A stretch of 64,000 nt of DNA from NCBI RefSeq assembly GCF_022012435.1, contig NZ_JAKLUA010000003.1, positions 124,001 to 188,000 on the forward strand. Direction: 5' to 3'. Source of the stretch: Bradyrhizobium zhengyangense. Lineage in GTDB: Bacteria; Pseudomonadota; Alphaproteobacteria; Rhizobiales; Xanthobacteraceae. The notes under the pieces are model-generated. The model was not told where the DNA came from, ran no database searches, and was given only the letters and a program-made list of their open reading frames with translations. Numbering within the stretch: position 1 is the first letter of the stretch; each line of letters begins with the position of its first letter. Below, in pieces: positions 1 to 10,106 of the stretch. Made by a program: the position numbers and the translations under genes.

Positions 1-13
1 CGGCTGCGGACGA

Positions 14-1597
14 TCACTCCGCCGCCCTGTTTGCAGGCGGCGGAGGATTCCAGGCGATGCAGCGATTGCGGCCCTCGTTCTTGGCCTGGTAGAGCGCCTC
101 ATCGGCCGCGCCCATCAGCGCGTCGATGCCGGACATGCTGACGGTGGCCTCGGCAATTCCAATGCTGACGGTGACGCCGAACTGCACCTGATGGGCGTTC
201 AGCCGGATCGCCATCGCGCGTTTGCGGATTCGCTCTGCGACGAGTTTGGCGCGTGACAGGCTGGTCTCGGGCAGCAGAACCGCGAACTCCTCGCCGCCGA
301 TACGACCGACGAGATCGGACTTGCGCTTGCCCTCGTTGCATGCGGCTGCAACGGCCTTGATCGCTTCGTCACCGACCGCATGACCGTACCGGTCATTGAC
401 CGACTTGAAATGGTCGATGTCGAGCATCAGAACCGAGACGGAGCGGTAATAGCGCTGGAAGCGGCTCCATTCCGCATCGAGCGCCCCCAGGAAATGCCGA
501 CGGTTGTACAGGCCCGTGAGCGAATCGGTGGTCGCCAGTCGCTCCAGCATGGCGGCCTTGTTGGTGAGATCAGTGATGTCGACATAGGTCAGCATCCGGC
601 CGCCATTCGACATCGTGGTGCAATGAGCCCTGATCCGCCGCCCGTCGGGCGTTTGAAGGTCGCGCACGTGATCGCCGGCCATGACCTCGGCAACGCGCTT
701 GCCCGGGAATTTTGCCAGCTCGTTCGCCGCCAGGTCGGGTGCGCTGGCGCGCTGCATGCGGCTCACAAGTGAAGCGTAGGCCGGGCGGACCGCGGCCTCC
801 TCCTCGCTCACCTCCCAGAACCGGCGCATCCGCAGATTCATGAAGCTCGCGTTCAAGTCGGAGTCGAGCAGGAGAACGCCGTCCTGAACATTCTCCAGGG
901 CGTCCCGCAGCAGCTTCAGCTCGTCCGAGGTACGCACAATGTCGGTGACCGGCGTATAGGTCAGCATGCGCCCGCCGTCCGGCAATGGCGTGCATTGGAC
1001 GCGCACGACGTCGCCATTGGTTTGGCGCACATCGATGGGGGTCGGATCGCCAGCCTCAATCACGCGGACGCGCTCAATCACGTGGGCCTCGAGGACGGGG
1101 TCTGGCACCTCATAGGCTCCGATGTCGCGCCCGTGATGAAGCAGCGTGAGAATGGACGGATTGCTGTCGGCGACCTGGTCAGGCAAGTGCCACATCTGGC
1201 GAAACGACCGGTTGATGAGGCGCGCCCTGAGATTGGCATCGAGCAGCACGATTCCGGTCGGCACGTGATCGAGGGCCGCGCGCAGCGCCAGCATCTGGGC
1301 GCGCATCAGCGCATCGGTCGAGCGTCCCTGTCCGTCGCCGGCCGGGCGATCGATGGCGTCCGGCTGCTCGAAGGCAACCCCGACCTGACGGTCCGACCGC
1401 CAGATCACCCGGCAGCTCAGGATATCGCGTCCCTGAAGCCTGAGCTGGAACCGGTCGGGAACACCGAGGCCGCTCTCCATTTCGAGCGTCGCGGCTTCCT
1501 CGGAAAGCCGGCGCACGACGCAGTCGATCGACGACTGGCCGAAATTGAAAAAGATCTTCCCAGCAAGGAACGTCCGTTCCGTGACCAAGCGGGACAT
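14..1597 (-). CDS. Diguanylate cyclase with PilZ-like, two PAS and GGDEF domains
   Basis: Predicted cytoplasmic c-di-GMP synthase of 527 aa. A PilZ-like region covers about residues 5-78, two PAS-like segments cover about 105-220 and 228-345 (both end in a similar 'GGRMLTY' motif, so they look like an internal duplication), and a GGDEF domain fills 350-515. The catalytic loop is GGEEF at 434-438. An RxxD inhibitory I-site (R425-D428) sits exactly five residues before it, so product inhibition is likely. No membrane segment is visible. The ATG start is preceded by GGAG at about 8 nt. What the PAS domains sense cannot be told from the sequence. Confidence 0.9.
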   Translation of the reverse strand: MSRLVTERTFLAGKIFFNFGQSSIDCVVRRLSEEAATLEMESGLGVPDRFQLRLQGRDILSCRVIWRSDRQVGVAFEQPDAIDRPAGDGQGRSTDALMRAQMLALRAALDHVPTGIVLLDANLRARLINRSFRQMWHLPDQVADSNPSILTLLHHGRDIGAYEVPDPVLEAHVIERVRVIEAGDPTPIDVRQTNGDVVRVQCTPLPDGGRMLTYTPVTDIVRTSDELKLLRDALENVQDGVLLLDSDLNASFMNLRMRRFWEVSEEEAAVRPAYASLVSRMQRASAPDLAANELAKFPGKRVAEVMAGDHVRDLQTPDGRRIRAHCTTMSNGGRMLTYVDITDLTNKAAMLERLATTDSLTGLYNRRHFLGALDAEWSRFQRYYRSVSVLMLDIDHFKSVNDRYGHAVGDEAIKAVAAACNEGKRKSDLVGRIGGEEFAVLLPETSLSRAKLVAERIRKRAMAIRLNAHQVQFGVTVSIGIAEATVSMSGIDALMGAADEALYQAKNEGRNRCIAWNPPPPANRAAE

Positions 1598-1744
1598 TCG
1601 CAGACTCCAGTGCGAAAACGAAGTGAAAGGTCGCCTCAGTGTCGCGCTAGGTTACTTGCGGCAATGTAACGCGCTCGACGTTTTCGGAAGAGGATTAACG
1701 AGCGGTTGACGCGGTGTTTGCAAAATATCCACCATGGCTCGCGG

Positions 1745-2647
1745 TCAATTGCGCACGGCGTAAAGCGGCGTGCGCAGGGTCACCTGATAGGACGGCTTCG
1801 GCATCCACGCGATCTGCGCGGTGATGCCGAACAGACGGTTGTCATTGTCATCCATGCGGTCGAGGTCGAGCCGCAGGATGGGCTGGGTGAAGGCCTCGGC
1901 CAGCGTCCGGCCCGCGAGCTGCGCGCCGCCGAATGATTGCACGCCCAGGCGTCCGGTGAACTTCCAATTGCTTGGCCATTGGTAATAGCCGCCGGCATAG
2001 AGGATCGTGTTCGGCTTGATCCGGGCGAGCTGACTGGCGATGTCGGTGTGGGTGTATTGCACGCCGGCGAGCCAGCCCCGCGTCTCGTCCTCGTCAAGCG
2101 CGTAGTCGAATTCCAGAACGTGGTTGAACGAATTCGTCATGCCCTGTTCGTTCGGCACCGACTGCGTCAGGGTGGATTGCAGCGTGATGGTCGGGATCGT
2201 GCCTCCGTTCTGCTGGTGGAGATCGGCCTGCACGCCGATATTCCAGCTGGTGATGTCGAAGGACGACCAGCCGCCACCGATATCCGTCGACGAGCCGGAG
2301 ACGCCGCCATAGAGGGACACGCGATCGCTGACATCCACGGTCAGCGGCAGGTCGACGGCGATCGATTTCGCGGCCGGCAAGCCGTTCGGCAGTGTCCCGC
2401 CGCGCAGCGTCGCCAGCGCCTCGAACGCGGCTGAGAGTGAGGTGTTGCCGAACCCAAGTCCGAACGTGCCCGCGGGGATCGTTGCATAGGTCGTGCGGAG
2501 ATCGAGATAGATGTTCGGGACAGCAGGCTTTGCCGGCGTGTCCTCCTCATCGGCGGCGTAGGCGGCGCCCGCCGAGGCCGTCAGGCAAAGCAGTCCCATC
2601 GCGACGGCGCGCCAAGCCGGACGATATGGTGGGCTGCGGTGGAGCAC
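1745..2647 (-). CDS. Exported beta-rich hypothetical protein
   Basis: A 300-aa protein with an N-terminal signal peptide (basic start, hydrophobic stretch, AYAA cleavage region near residue 32). The mature part is rich in alternating Gly/Thr/Ser/aromatic segments, as in outer-membrane beta-barrels, and ends in an aromatic-containing strand (TPLYAVRN). The family was not recognised; a porin-like or autotransported barrel is an inference. The listed start is GTG. An internal ATG at 2599 would still give a signal peptide, and neither start has a strong ribosome-binding site. Confidence 0.65.
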   Translation of the reverse strand: MLHRSPPYRPAWRAVAMGLLCLTASAGAAYAADEEDTPAKPAVPNIYLDLRTTYATIPAGTFGLGFGNTSLSAAFEALATLRGGTLPNGLPAAKSIAVDLPLTVDVSDRVSLYGGVSGSSTDIGGGWSSFDITSWNIGVQADLHQQNGGTIPTITLQSTLTQSVPNEQGMTNSFNHVLEFDYALDEDETRGWLAGVQYTHTDIASQLARIKPNTILYAGGYYQWPSNWKFTGRLGVQSFGGAQLAGRTLAEAFTQPILRLDLDRMDDNDNRLFGITAQIAWMPKPSYQVTLRTPLYAVRN

Positions 2648-2673
2648 GTGACTATCCGACGCGTGGCACTCAG

Positions 2674-2817
2674 GTGACGGAATGGCTCGCTAGATGGAAC
2701 GTGATCGTCCGTGGGGTCAAGGTCTATCCGTGCGCCGTGGACGATGCGGACGTGCCCGGTTACCTTGCCGTGATCGCGCAGACACACTTGCCCACCACAG
2801 TGCCGGCAGGCCAATAG
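2674..2817 (+). CDS. Possible 47-aa small protein
   Basis: A short GTG-started reading frame (begins VTEWLARWNV, ends TTVPAGQ) lies directly upstream of the small exported protein at 2830, with a 12-nt gap, so the two could be co-transcribed. There is no clear ribosome-binding site, no recognised family, and a second in-frame GTG at 2701. Kept only because of its spacing and reasonable amino-acid composition. Confidence 0.25.
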   Translation: MTEWLARWNVIVRGVKVYPCAVDDADVPGYLAVIAQTHLPTTVPAGQ

Positions 2818-2829
2818 AGGACGACAGCC

Positions 2830-3075
2830 ATGAACACGTCACGCCGCATTCTGCTCGCTGGTCTGGCTGGGCTTGCCGTGGCTCCGACCGCCGTGACCGC
2901 CGCGCCGATTCCGGCTGTTGGTGACACCACCGTCGCCGAAGAGCGCTTCGCGCGCATGATTGCCGCAGCCCATGCACCCGACGTCACCTGCGTGCGGCAG
3001 GCCGGACGCTATGCGGATGCGCATTGGCCGGAATATGTTGCCGCTGCGAAGGCCGTGCTCGACGCGAGAGCGTGA
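2830..3075 (+). CDS. Small exported hypothetical protein
   Basis: An 81-aa protein with a clear N-terminal export signal: MNTSRRILLAGLAGLAV, then an Ala-rich cleavage region (TAAP). It has a twin-arginine pair but not a full Tat consensus. The mature peptide (about 55 aa) has a single Cys and no recognised domain. It is followed closely by the convergent esterase gene. Function unknown. Confidence 0.6.
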   Translation: MNTSRRILLAGLAGLAVAPTAVTAAPIPAVGDTTVAEERFARMIAAAHAPDVTCVRQAGRYADAHWPEYVAAAKAVLDARA

Positions 3076-3084
3076 CTCGCGTGC

Positions 3085-4020
3085 CTACTTCTCCACCGCG
3101 CGTCTGACCTGCTCGCCGATCTGCGACAGTACGAGCTGCGCCTGCGGCAGGATCGCGCCCATGGCGTGGAAATTGTGGACCATGCCGTCATGGCAGACGT
3201 GCTCGACCGAGACGCCCGCGGCGAGCAGCTTGCGCGCATAGGCATTGCCCTCGTCGCGCATCGGGTCGAACTCGGCGGTGTGGATGATCGTCGTCGGCAG
3301 GCCTGCGAGCCGCGTCGCGCGCAGCGGGGAGATGCGGGGATCGGCGGCATCCAGCCCCTCGGGCAGATAGTCGGACAGATCGGCCTCGATGGTGACGCGG
3401 TCGATCAGATGCCCTTCCGCGAACGCCTCGCGCGAGGGGGAGATCTCCTCGAAATCCAGCACCGGACAGATCAGGCATTGTGCGGCGATAGAGAGGCCGG
3501 CGATCTGTGCCGCCTCCTGACAGACGATCGCCGCAAGCGTGGCGCCAGCAGAATCGCCGCCGACAACCAGCCGCTCGGCATCGATGCCGAGTGTTTCAGC
3601 TTCGCGTGCCACCCATTCGGTGGCCGCGATCGCGTCGTCGACGGCAGCGGGATATCGGTGCTCGGGCGCGAGGCGGTAGTCGACCGACACGAGACGGCAC
3701 CCGGTCGCATGCGCCAGCGCCGCCGCGATACGGTCATGCGTCGCAATGCTGCCTGCCACCAGCCCGCCGCCATGAAAGAAAACGAAGCCTGACGAGCGGG
3801 CGCCGGCAGACGTTGGCGAATAGAGCCGATAGGGCAGCTCTCCGCCGGGGCCGGGCAATACGCCGTCGGAGGCAGTCACATCAGGCGCCTCGGCTCGGGC
3901 AAACTGCATCAGCTTCGCCAGCGATTGCCGACGCGCCTCGACGCTCGGCCGGGTCCGCGCCTGCGGCGCAGCTGCGGCCATCATGGTCAGCAAGCGCTTC
4001 GCGAGTGGATCGAGCGGCAT
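3085..4020 (-). CDS. Alpha/beta hydrolase (HSL/carboxylesterase family)
   Basis: Predicted esterase of 311 aa. It has the oxyanion-hole HGGG motif of the hormone-sensitive-lipase family (sequence FFHGGGLVAG), the nucleophile elbow GDSAG, and a late catalytic Asp/His pair (EFDPMRDEG and CHDGMVHNF). These are the hallmarks of family IV esterases acting on acyl esters. The frame can be extended 9 codons upstream, but the ATG at 4020 (MPLDPLAKRL) has GGAG six nt before it and matches the usual family start. The physiological substrate is unknown. Convergent with the small exported protein gene. Confidence 0.9.
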   Translation of the reverse strand: MPLDPLAKRLLTMMAAAAPQARTRPSVEARRQSLAKLMQFARAEAPDVTASDGVLPGPGGELPYRLYSPTSAGARSSGFVFFHGGGLVAGSIATHDRIAAALAHATGCRLVSVDYRLAPEHRYPAAVDDAIAATEWVAREAETLGIDAERLVVGGDSAGATLAAIVCQEAAQIAGLSIAAQCLICPVLDFEEISPSREAFAEGHLIDRVTIEADLSDYLPEGLDAADPRISPLRATRLAGLPTTIIHTAEFDPMRDEGNAYARKLLAAGVSVEHVCHDGMVHNFHAMGAILPQAQLVLSQIGEQVRRAVEK

Positions 4021-4171
4021 GGGAAACTCCAGTGACGTGCCGGACATTATAGCCGGTTTGCTCGCGATGTTGTCTCAACCTCCGTTCGGGGCGAGAGTTG
4101 ATGCTTCGCCGCAGCAAATCGTTTAGAAATTGGGACAATAGTGCCCGGATATTTTTCGAGGGAGGCCTGTC

Positions 4172-5059
4172 GTGGCCGAGATCAAGAAGCCGATTGACTA
4201 TTCGCCGAGCTGGACCTTCTTCGAAGGCAAATGGCACGAGGGCAATGTGCCGATCATGGGGCCGCGTACGCATGGCGCCTGGCTCGGCTCGGTGGTGTTC
4301 GACGGAGCGCGGGCCTTCGAAGGCGTCGCGCCCGATCTCGACCGTCACGTTGCCCGCGCCAATCAATCCGCGATCAATTTCGGCCTGAAGCCGGTGGTCG
4401 ATGCCGATACCTGGTTGGCGCTCGCCAATGACGGCATCGCGCGCTTCGCACCGAACGCCGAGCTCTATATCCGTCCGATGTATTGGGCACAGAATGGCGC
4501 CGGCGGCGGCGTGCTGTTCGACCCCGAGACCACCAATTGGTGCCTGTGCATCTACGAGGCGCCGATGCCAAAACCAACCGGCAATGCGATCACGCTGTCG
4601 CCGTTCCGCAGGCCTACCGCCGAATGTGCGCCGGTCGATGCGAAAGCCGCCTGCCTCTACCCGAACAATTCGCGCGCTCTCGCCGAAGCAGCATCGCGCG
4701 GCTTCCAGAACGCGCTGATGCTCGACCTGCTCGGCAATGTCGCCGAGTTCGGCAATTCCAATGTGTTCATGGCCAAGGACGGTGTTGTCTTCACGCCGGC
4801 GCCGAACGGCACCTTCCTCAATGGGATCACGCGCCAGCGCGTGATCAACCTGCTCCGCGGCGACGGCGTCACCGTGGTCGAGAAGACGCTGCGCTATCAG
4901 GACTTTCTCGCCGCCGACGAGATTTTCTCCACCGGCAATTTTGCCAAGGTCGCGCCCGTGATTCGTATCGACGAGCGGGAGCTGCAGCCGGGTCCGTTCT
5001 ACACCAAGGCGCGCAAGCTCTATTGGGACTTTGCCCATGCGGTGAAGCTGGCGGCCTGA
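4172..5059 (+). CDS. Branched-chain amino acid aminotransferase (class IV)
   Basis: PLP-dependent class IV aminotransferase of 295 aa, likely interconverting branched-chain amino acids and their 2-oxo acids. Seen in the sequence: the N-terminal VVFDGARAFEG motif and the later FGNSNVFMAKDG and NGITRQRVINLL segments typical of the IlvE fold. The lysine for PLP is expected in the CAPVDAKAACLYPN region. The start is GTG with GGAGG seven nt upstream. It stands alone, with its own intergenic region. Some relatives act on D-amino acids or aminodeoxychorismate, so the exact substrate is inferred. Confidence 0.85.
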   Translation: MAEIKKPIDYSPSWTFFEGKWHEGNVPIMGPRTHGAWLGSVVFDGARAFEGVAPDLDRHVARANQSAINFGLKPVVDADTWLALANDGIARFAPNAELYIRPMYWAQNGAGGGVLFDPETTNWCLCIYEAPMPKPTGNAITLSPFRRPTAECAPVDAKAACLYPNNSRALAEAASRGFQNALMLDLLGNVAEFGNSNVFMAKDGVVFTPAPNGTFLNGITRQRVINLLRGDGVTVVEKTLRYQDFLAADEIFSTGNFAKVAPVIRIDERELQPGPFYTKARKLYWDFAHAVKLAA

Positions 5060-5065
5060 CGAAAG

Positions 5066-5683
5066 CTAGCCCCGCCGCCGAAACCGGCTGAACTGAAACG
5101 CCTGTGTCGATTGCCACGGCGTTTGATGTGTCTCGCTGCGCGTCTCGACCAGCTCGAACCCGGGCCCAAGCTCGCTTGAGAGGCTCGCGCTGTCATGCCG
5201 TTGCACCGGCAGCCCGCTGCATTTCTCCGGGCCGTCAGGCGCGAACGTTGCGATGATCACGTGTCCGCTCGGCGCAACCGCCGACCGCAGTCGCTCGACA
5301 TAGGCAGCCCGGTCGTGCGGATCGGTTAGGAAGTGAAACGCGGCGCGATCGTGCCAGACATCCCACGTCCTCGCCGGGCGCCATGACGTGGCGTCGGCAA
5401 CGATCCAGTCGACCGCTGAGGCGGCCGTACCGATTCGCGTCTTTGCGGCGTCGAGCGCGTTGGCGGAGAGGTCCAGCACCGCAATGTCGCGATATCCATC
5501 TTGTAGCAGCGCATCGACCAGCCGCGATGCGCCGCCACCGATGTCGATGATGCCGACGGTATGATCCGGACTGGCCGCTCGGATCATCTCGAGCGAGATC
5601 GCCGGGTTGTCCTGAAACCAGCTGACCTCGGTCTCGCCCTTGGTGGCGTAGACATTCTGCCAGTGCGTAGTTCGGTCAGACAT
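5066..5683 (-). CDS. Class I SAM-dependent methyltransferase
   Basis: A 205-aa Rossmann-fold methyltransferase. The SAM-binding motif I is IIDIGGGASRLVDALL, followed by an acidic motif II (IAVLDLSANALDAAKTRIG) and WDVWHDRAAFHFL (motif IV). Its start (THWQNVYATKGETEVSWFQ) resembles the thiopurine/halide methyltransferase-like group. ATG 5683 is preferred over an upstream in-frame ATG because GGAG lies six nt before it. Convergent with the aminotransferase. Substrate unknown. Confidence 0.85.
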   Translation of the reverse strand: MSDRTTHWQNVYATKGETEVSWFQDNPAISLEMIRAASPDHTVGIIDIGGGASRLVDALLQDGYRDIAVLDLSANALDAAKTRIGTAASAVDWIVADATSWRPARTWDVWHDRAAFHFLTDPHDRAAYVERLRSAVAPSGHVIIATFAPDGPEKCSGLPVQRHDSASLSSELGPGFELVETRSETHQTPWQSTQAFQFSRFRRRG

Positions 5684-5793
5684 GGCGGCTCCGGCCCTGG
5701 CCGGGGAGGGCGGCGCCGCCAACGGCGATGCCGCAATCAATCGGGAATTCGCGCGCCCGCCGCAGTCGGACGCGCCCGCCGTTGTGAAGGGAC

Positions 5794-6390
5794 TTACTCG
5801 TCCTTCTTCGACATCCGCTCGAGGCGTTCCTGCATGTCCTTCATCTGCTGGCGCAGGTCGTCGATATTGGTGTCCTTGGCCGGCTCCGCGCTGGCGTCGG
5901 GTTCTGGCTCCGGCGTGCCCGCCGGGCGGCCCGGCGTGGGGACAAACGGCTTGAACATCGAGAAGGTCTGCTGGAACAGCTCCATGTTGCGGCGGACCTG
6001 TTCTTCCAGCGGCGCGAAGGGCGTGCCGGACAGCGTGTTGGCGATCTGCTTGCGGAACTTCTCCTGCTCCTGGGTCAGCGTCGCGATCGACTGCTCCAGA
6101 TATTTCGGCACCACCATCTGCATGCTATCGCCATAGAAGCGGATCAGCTGGCGCAGGAAGGTGGTCGGCAGGAGATTCTGGCCGGCCTTGTTCTCCTGCT
6201 CGAAGATGATCTGGGCGAGCACGGAGCGGGTGATGTCGTCACCGGTCTTGGCGTCGTAGACCAGGAAATCTTCGCCGTCCTTGACCATGGCGGCGAGGTC
6301 TTCGAGCGTCACGTAGGTGCTCGTTCCGGTGTTGTAGAGCCGGCGGTTCGCGTATTTCTTGATCGTGGTGGGTTGGTCTGATTTCGCCAT
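5794..6390 (-). CDS. phaR: Polyhydroxyalkanoate synthesis repressor PhaR
   Basis: A 198-aa regulator of polyhydroxybutyrate storage. Residues about 8-70 form the PHB_acc N-terminal DNA-binding domain (KKYANRRLYNTGTSTYVTLEDL and DITRSVLAQIIFE). The central part carries the PHB accumulation-regulator repeat (LIRFYGDSMQMVVPKYLEQS). The C-terminal third is Pro/Glu-rich and ends in a short amphipathic helix that may form a coiled coil. It is divergent from phaA, the usual alphaproteobacterial arrangement. Family knowledge: PhaR binds nascent PHB granules and represses phasin and its own gene. Confidence 0.95.
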   Translation of the reverse strand: MAKSDQPTTIKKYANRRLYNTGTSTYVTLEDLAAMVKDGEDFLVYDAKTGDDITRSVLAQIIFEQENKAGQNLLPTTFLRQLIRFYGDSMQMVVPKYLEQSIATLTQEQEKFRKQIANTLSGTPFAPLEEQVRRNMELFQQTFSMFKPFVPTPGRPAGTPEPEPDASAEPAKDTNIDDLRQQMKDMQERLERMSKKDE

Positions 6391-7883
<1,493 letters not shown>

Positions 7884-8002
7884 AGCTGACACTTGACTGA
7901 CGGGTGCGCTGCACACGTCAGTGAGTGCGTTGCACGCGATTAAAAAGGCAGCGGTTGCAAATCAAATATTCTTCGCAACCGCGCAAGCCTCAACTAAATA
8001 CA

Positions 8003-8030
8003 AACGCCCGGCTCAACGCCGGGCGTTTTG
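8003..8030 (+). terminator. Rho-independent terminator after phaA
   Basis: Perfect 10-bp inverted repeat AACGCCCGGC / GCCGGGCGTT with a 5-nt loop, ending in TTTT. It lies between phaA and phaB, so phaB probably has its own promoter or depends on read-through. Confidence 0.8.
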
Positions 8031-8118
8031 TTCTTGATGTCCGTCAAACCAACCGCATAATCCATCACTAAAAACGATCACTCAGAACGTCCGAAGAGTC
8101 CAAGGGAAGGAATACGAT

Positions 8119-8844
8119 ATGGCACGAGTTGCATTGGTGACGGGTGGTACGCGGGGCATCGGAGCTGCGATCAGCAAGGCGTTGAAGGCGGCCGGCTACA
8201 AGGTCGCCGCGAGCTACGCCGGCAACGACGCGGCGGCTGAGAAGTTCAAGGCCGAGACCGGTATTGCCGTCTACAAATGGGACGTCAGCAGCTTCGATGC
8301 CTGCGCCGAGGGCGTGAAGAAGGTCGAGGCCGATCTCGGGCCGGTCGAGGTGCTCGTCAACAATGCCGGCATCACCCGCGACACCGCCTTCCACAAGATG
8401 ACGCTCGAGCAGTGGAACGCCGTCATCAACACCAATCTCGGATCGCTGTTCAACATGACGCGCCAGGTGATCGAGGGCATGCGTTCGCGAAAATTCGGGC
8501 GCATCATCTCGATCTCGTCGATCAACGGCCAGAAGGGTCAGTTCGGCCAGGTCAACTATTCCGCGGCGAAGGCCGGCGACATCGGCTTCACCAAGGCGCT
8601 CGCGCTCGAGAACGCCAAGGGCGGCATCACCGTGAACGCGATCTGCCCCGGCTACATCAACACCGAAATGGTGCAGGCGGTGCCGAAGGACGTCCTGGAG
8701 AAGAACGTGATTCCGCAGATTCCCGTCGCCCGGCTCGGCGAGCCCGAGGAGATCGCGCGCGCGGTCGTGTTCCTCGCGGCCGACGACGCCGGCTTCATCA
8801 CGGGCTCGACGATGACCATCAATGGTGGTCAGTATCAGGCCTGA
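8119..8844 (+). CDS. phaB: Acetoacetyl-CoA reductase
   Basis: NADPH-dependent short-chain dehydrogenase that reduces acetoacetyl-CoA to (R)-3-hydroxybutyryl-CoA for PHB synthesis. 241 aa, the standard PhaB length. Visible motifs: the nucleotide-binding TGGTRGIG near the N-terminus, NNAG, the active-site Ser in SISSINGQKGQFGQ and YxxxK in NYSAAKAG, plus the C-terminal GGQY of the PhaB group. AAGGAAGG lies before the ATG. It follows phaA on the same strand, separated by a 235-nt region with a terminator. No PHA synthase gene is in the window. Confidence 0.95.
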   Translation: MARVALVTGGTRGIGAAISKALKAAGYKVAASYAGNDAAAEKFKAETGIAVYKWDVSSFDACAEGVKKVEADLGPVEVLVNNAGITRDTAFHKMTLEQWNAVINTNLGSLFNMTRQVIEGMRSRKFGRIISISSINGQKGQFGQVNYSAAKAGDIGFTKALALENAKGGITVNAICPGYINTEMVQAVPKDVLEKNVIPQIPVARLGEPEEIARAVVFLAADDAGFITGSTMTINGGQYQA

Positions 8845-8897
8845 TAGGACATCAAGCCTGTAGCGTTGGACGCGACAAGGCGATAGTGAAAACGCAA

Positions 8898-8920
8898 ATG
8901 CCCGGCCTCGTGCCGGGCAT
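8898..8920 (+). terminator. Hairpin downstream of phaB
   Basis: Inverted repeat ATGCCCGGC / GCCGGGCAT with a 5-nt loop. The T-run is displaced (TTTT at about 8937), so it may act as a terminator or mRNA-stabilising hairpin. The same core recurs at 35101-35133. Confidence 0.6.
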
Positions 8921-8945
8921 AAGCGTCCTCAGAGCCTTTTGATCG

Positions 8946-9815
8946 ATGACCCCGCGCACCGCCACACTGATCGGATTGACCGCGATCCTGATGTGGTCGC
9001 TGCTGTCAGTGATGACGGTCGCGACCGGCAAGATTCCGGCGTTCCAGCTCGCCGCCATGACGTTTGCGATCGGCGGTCTCGTCGGGCTCCTCACCTGGAT
9101 CGGCCGCGGTGACGCCGCGAACAGCCTGCGTCAGCCACTGGTCGTGTGGGTCGTCGGCGTTGGCGGCTTGTTCGGCTACCACGCGCTCTATTTCCTCGCG
9201 CTGCGCTTTGCGCCGCCCGCCGAAGCCGGCCTTCTGAACTACATGTGGCCGCTGCTGATCGTGCTGTTCTCGTCCTTCCTGCCTGGCGAGCGGTTGGCCG
9301 TGCATCACATCATTGGTGCTGTCCTAGGTCTCGTCGGCACAGTGCTGCTGTTCGCCGGCAATACGCCAGGCTTCGCGCCGGGTGCGGTGCCGGGATTGAT
9401 CGCGGCCTTCATCGCCGCCTTCGTCTGGGCGACCTATTCGGTGCTGTCGCGGCGATTGAAGGCAGTGCCGACCGATGCGGTCGCCGGCTTCTGCCTCGCC
9501 ACATCGCTGCTCGCCGCGCTGATGCATGGTCTGCTCGAGACCACGGTATGGCCGGAGACCATTTTGCAATGGCTCGCCGTGATCGCGCTCGGCATCGGTC
9601 CCGTCGGTGCGGCCTTCTATGCGTGGGACATCGGCATGAAGCGCGGTGACATCCGCGTGCTTGGCGCCGCTTCCTACGCGACGCCGCTGCTCTCGACCGG
9701 CTTCCTCATCGCCGCCGGCTTTGCCAAGGCCAGCGCCAACATTGCGATTGCCGCGATCCTGATCGCCGGCGGCGGCTTGATTGCGGCGAAGGACATGGTG
9801 TGGAGGAAGCGATGA
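8946..9815 (+). CDS. EamA/DMT-family exporter, YddG-like
   Basis: An integral inner-membrane protein of 289 aa with about ten hydrophobic segments in two EamA repeats. The N-terminus (TATLIGLTAILMWSLLSVMTVATGKIP) and the KRGDIRVLGAASYATPLLST segment resemble the aromatic amino acid exporter YddG, so export of aromatic amino acids or related metabolites is a reasonable guess, not a demonstrated role. It overlaps the next small gene by 4 nt (ATGA), suggesting translational coupling. Confidence 0.8.
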   Translation: MTPRTATLIGLTAILMWSLLSVMTVATGKIPAFQLAAMTFAIGGLVGLLTWIGRGDAANSLRQPLVVWVVGVGGLFGYHALYFLALRFAPPAEAGLLNYMWPLLIVLFSSFLPGERLAVHHIIGAVLGLVGTVLLFAGNTPGFAPGAVPGLIAAFIAAFVWATYSVLSRRLKAVPTDAVAGFCLATSLLAALMHGLLETTVWPETILQWLAVIALGIGPVGAAFYAWDIGMKRGDIRVLGAASYATPLLSTGFLIAAGFAKASANIAIAAILIAGGGLIAAKDMVWRKR

Positions 9816-10096
9816 TTCGCTTGATCGCCGTTTTACCGATCCTGATCTCCGTGCTCGCTGCTCCGGGCGCGACGGCGCAAGTCAGTGCGACGCCCGAGAC
9901 GTTCACGGGTATTCATCGGAGCGAGCGCGGGAATAGCCGACCCGAGACGGTTACGATCACCGATGGAAAATCCTTCATCCAATTGACAGTCGAAGAATAT
10001 CGAATCGGTGGTTATCGACCGGCCTACGAAAAGCTTCCGACGAGGATTATTCGTCGACTGCCTGTCCGGGCTCCCGCGCCAGCCGATCTGGATTGA
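9812..10096 (+). CDS. Small exported hypothetical protein coupled to the exporter
   Basis: A 94-aa protein with an N-terminal signal peptide (MIRLIAVLPILISVLAAPGATAQ). The mature part is polar (SERGNSRPETVTITDGKSFIQL) and ends in a Pro/Arg-rich tail. No known domain is recognised. The ATG at 9812 overlaps the stop of the upstream exporter in an ATGA junction, which favours this start and suggests co-expression. Confidence 0.6.
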   Translation: MIRLIAVLPILISVLAAPGATAQVSATPETFTGIHRSERGNSRPETVTITDGKSFIQLTVEEYRIGGYRPAYEKLPTRIIRRLPVRAPAPADLD

Positions 10097-10106
10097 TGAG
10101 CGCGCA

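Noticed and set aside
5700..5740. Earlier start of the methyltransferase at 5740
   Set aside because: The extra 19 residues are Ala/Pro-rich and the downstream ATG at 5683 has a ribosome-binding site.
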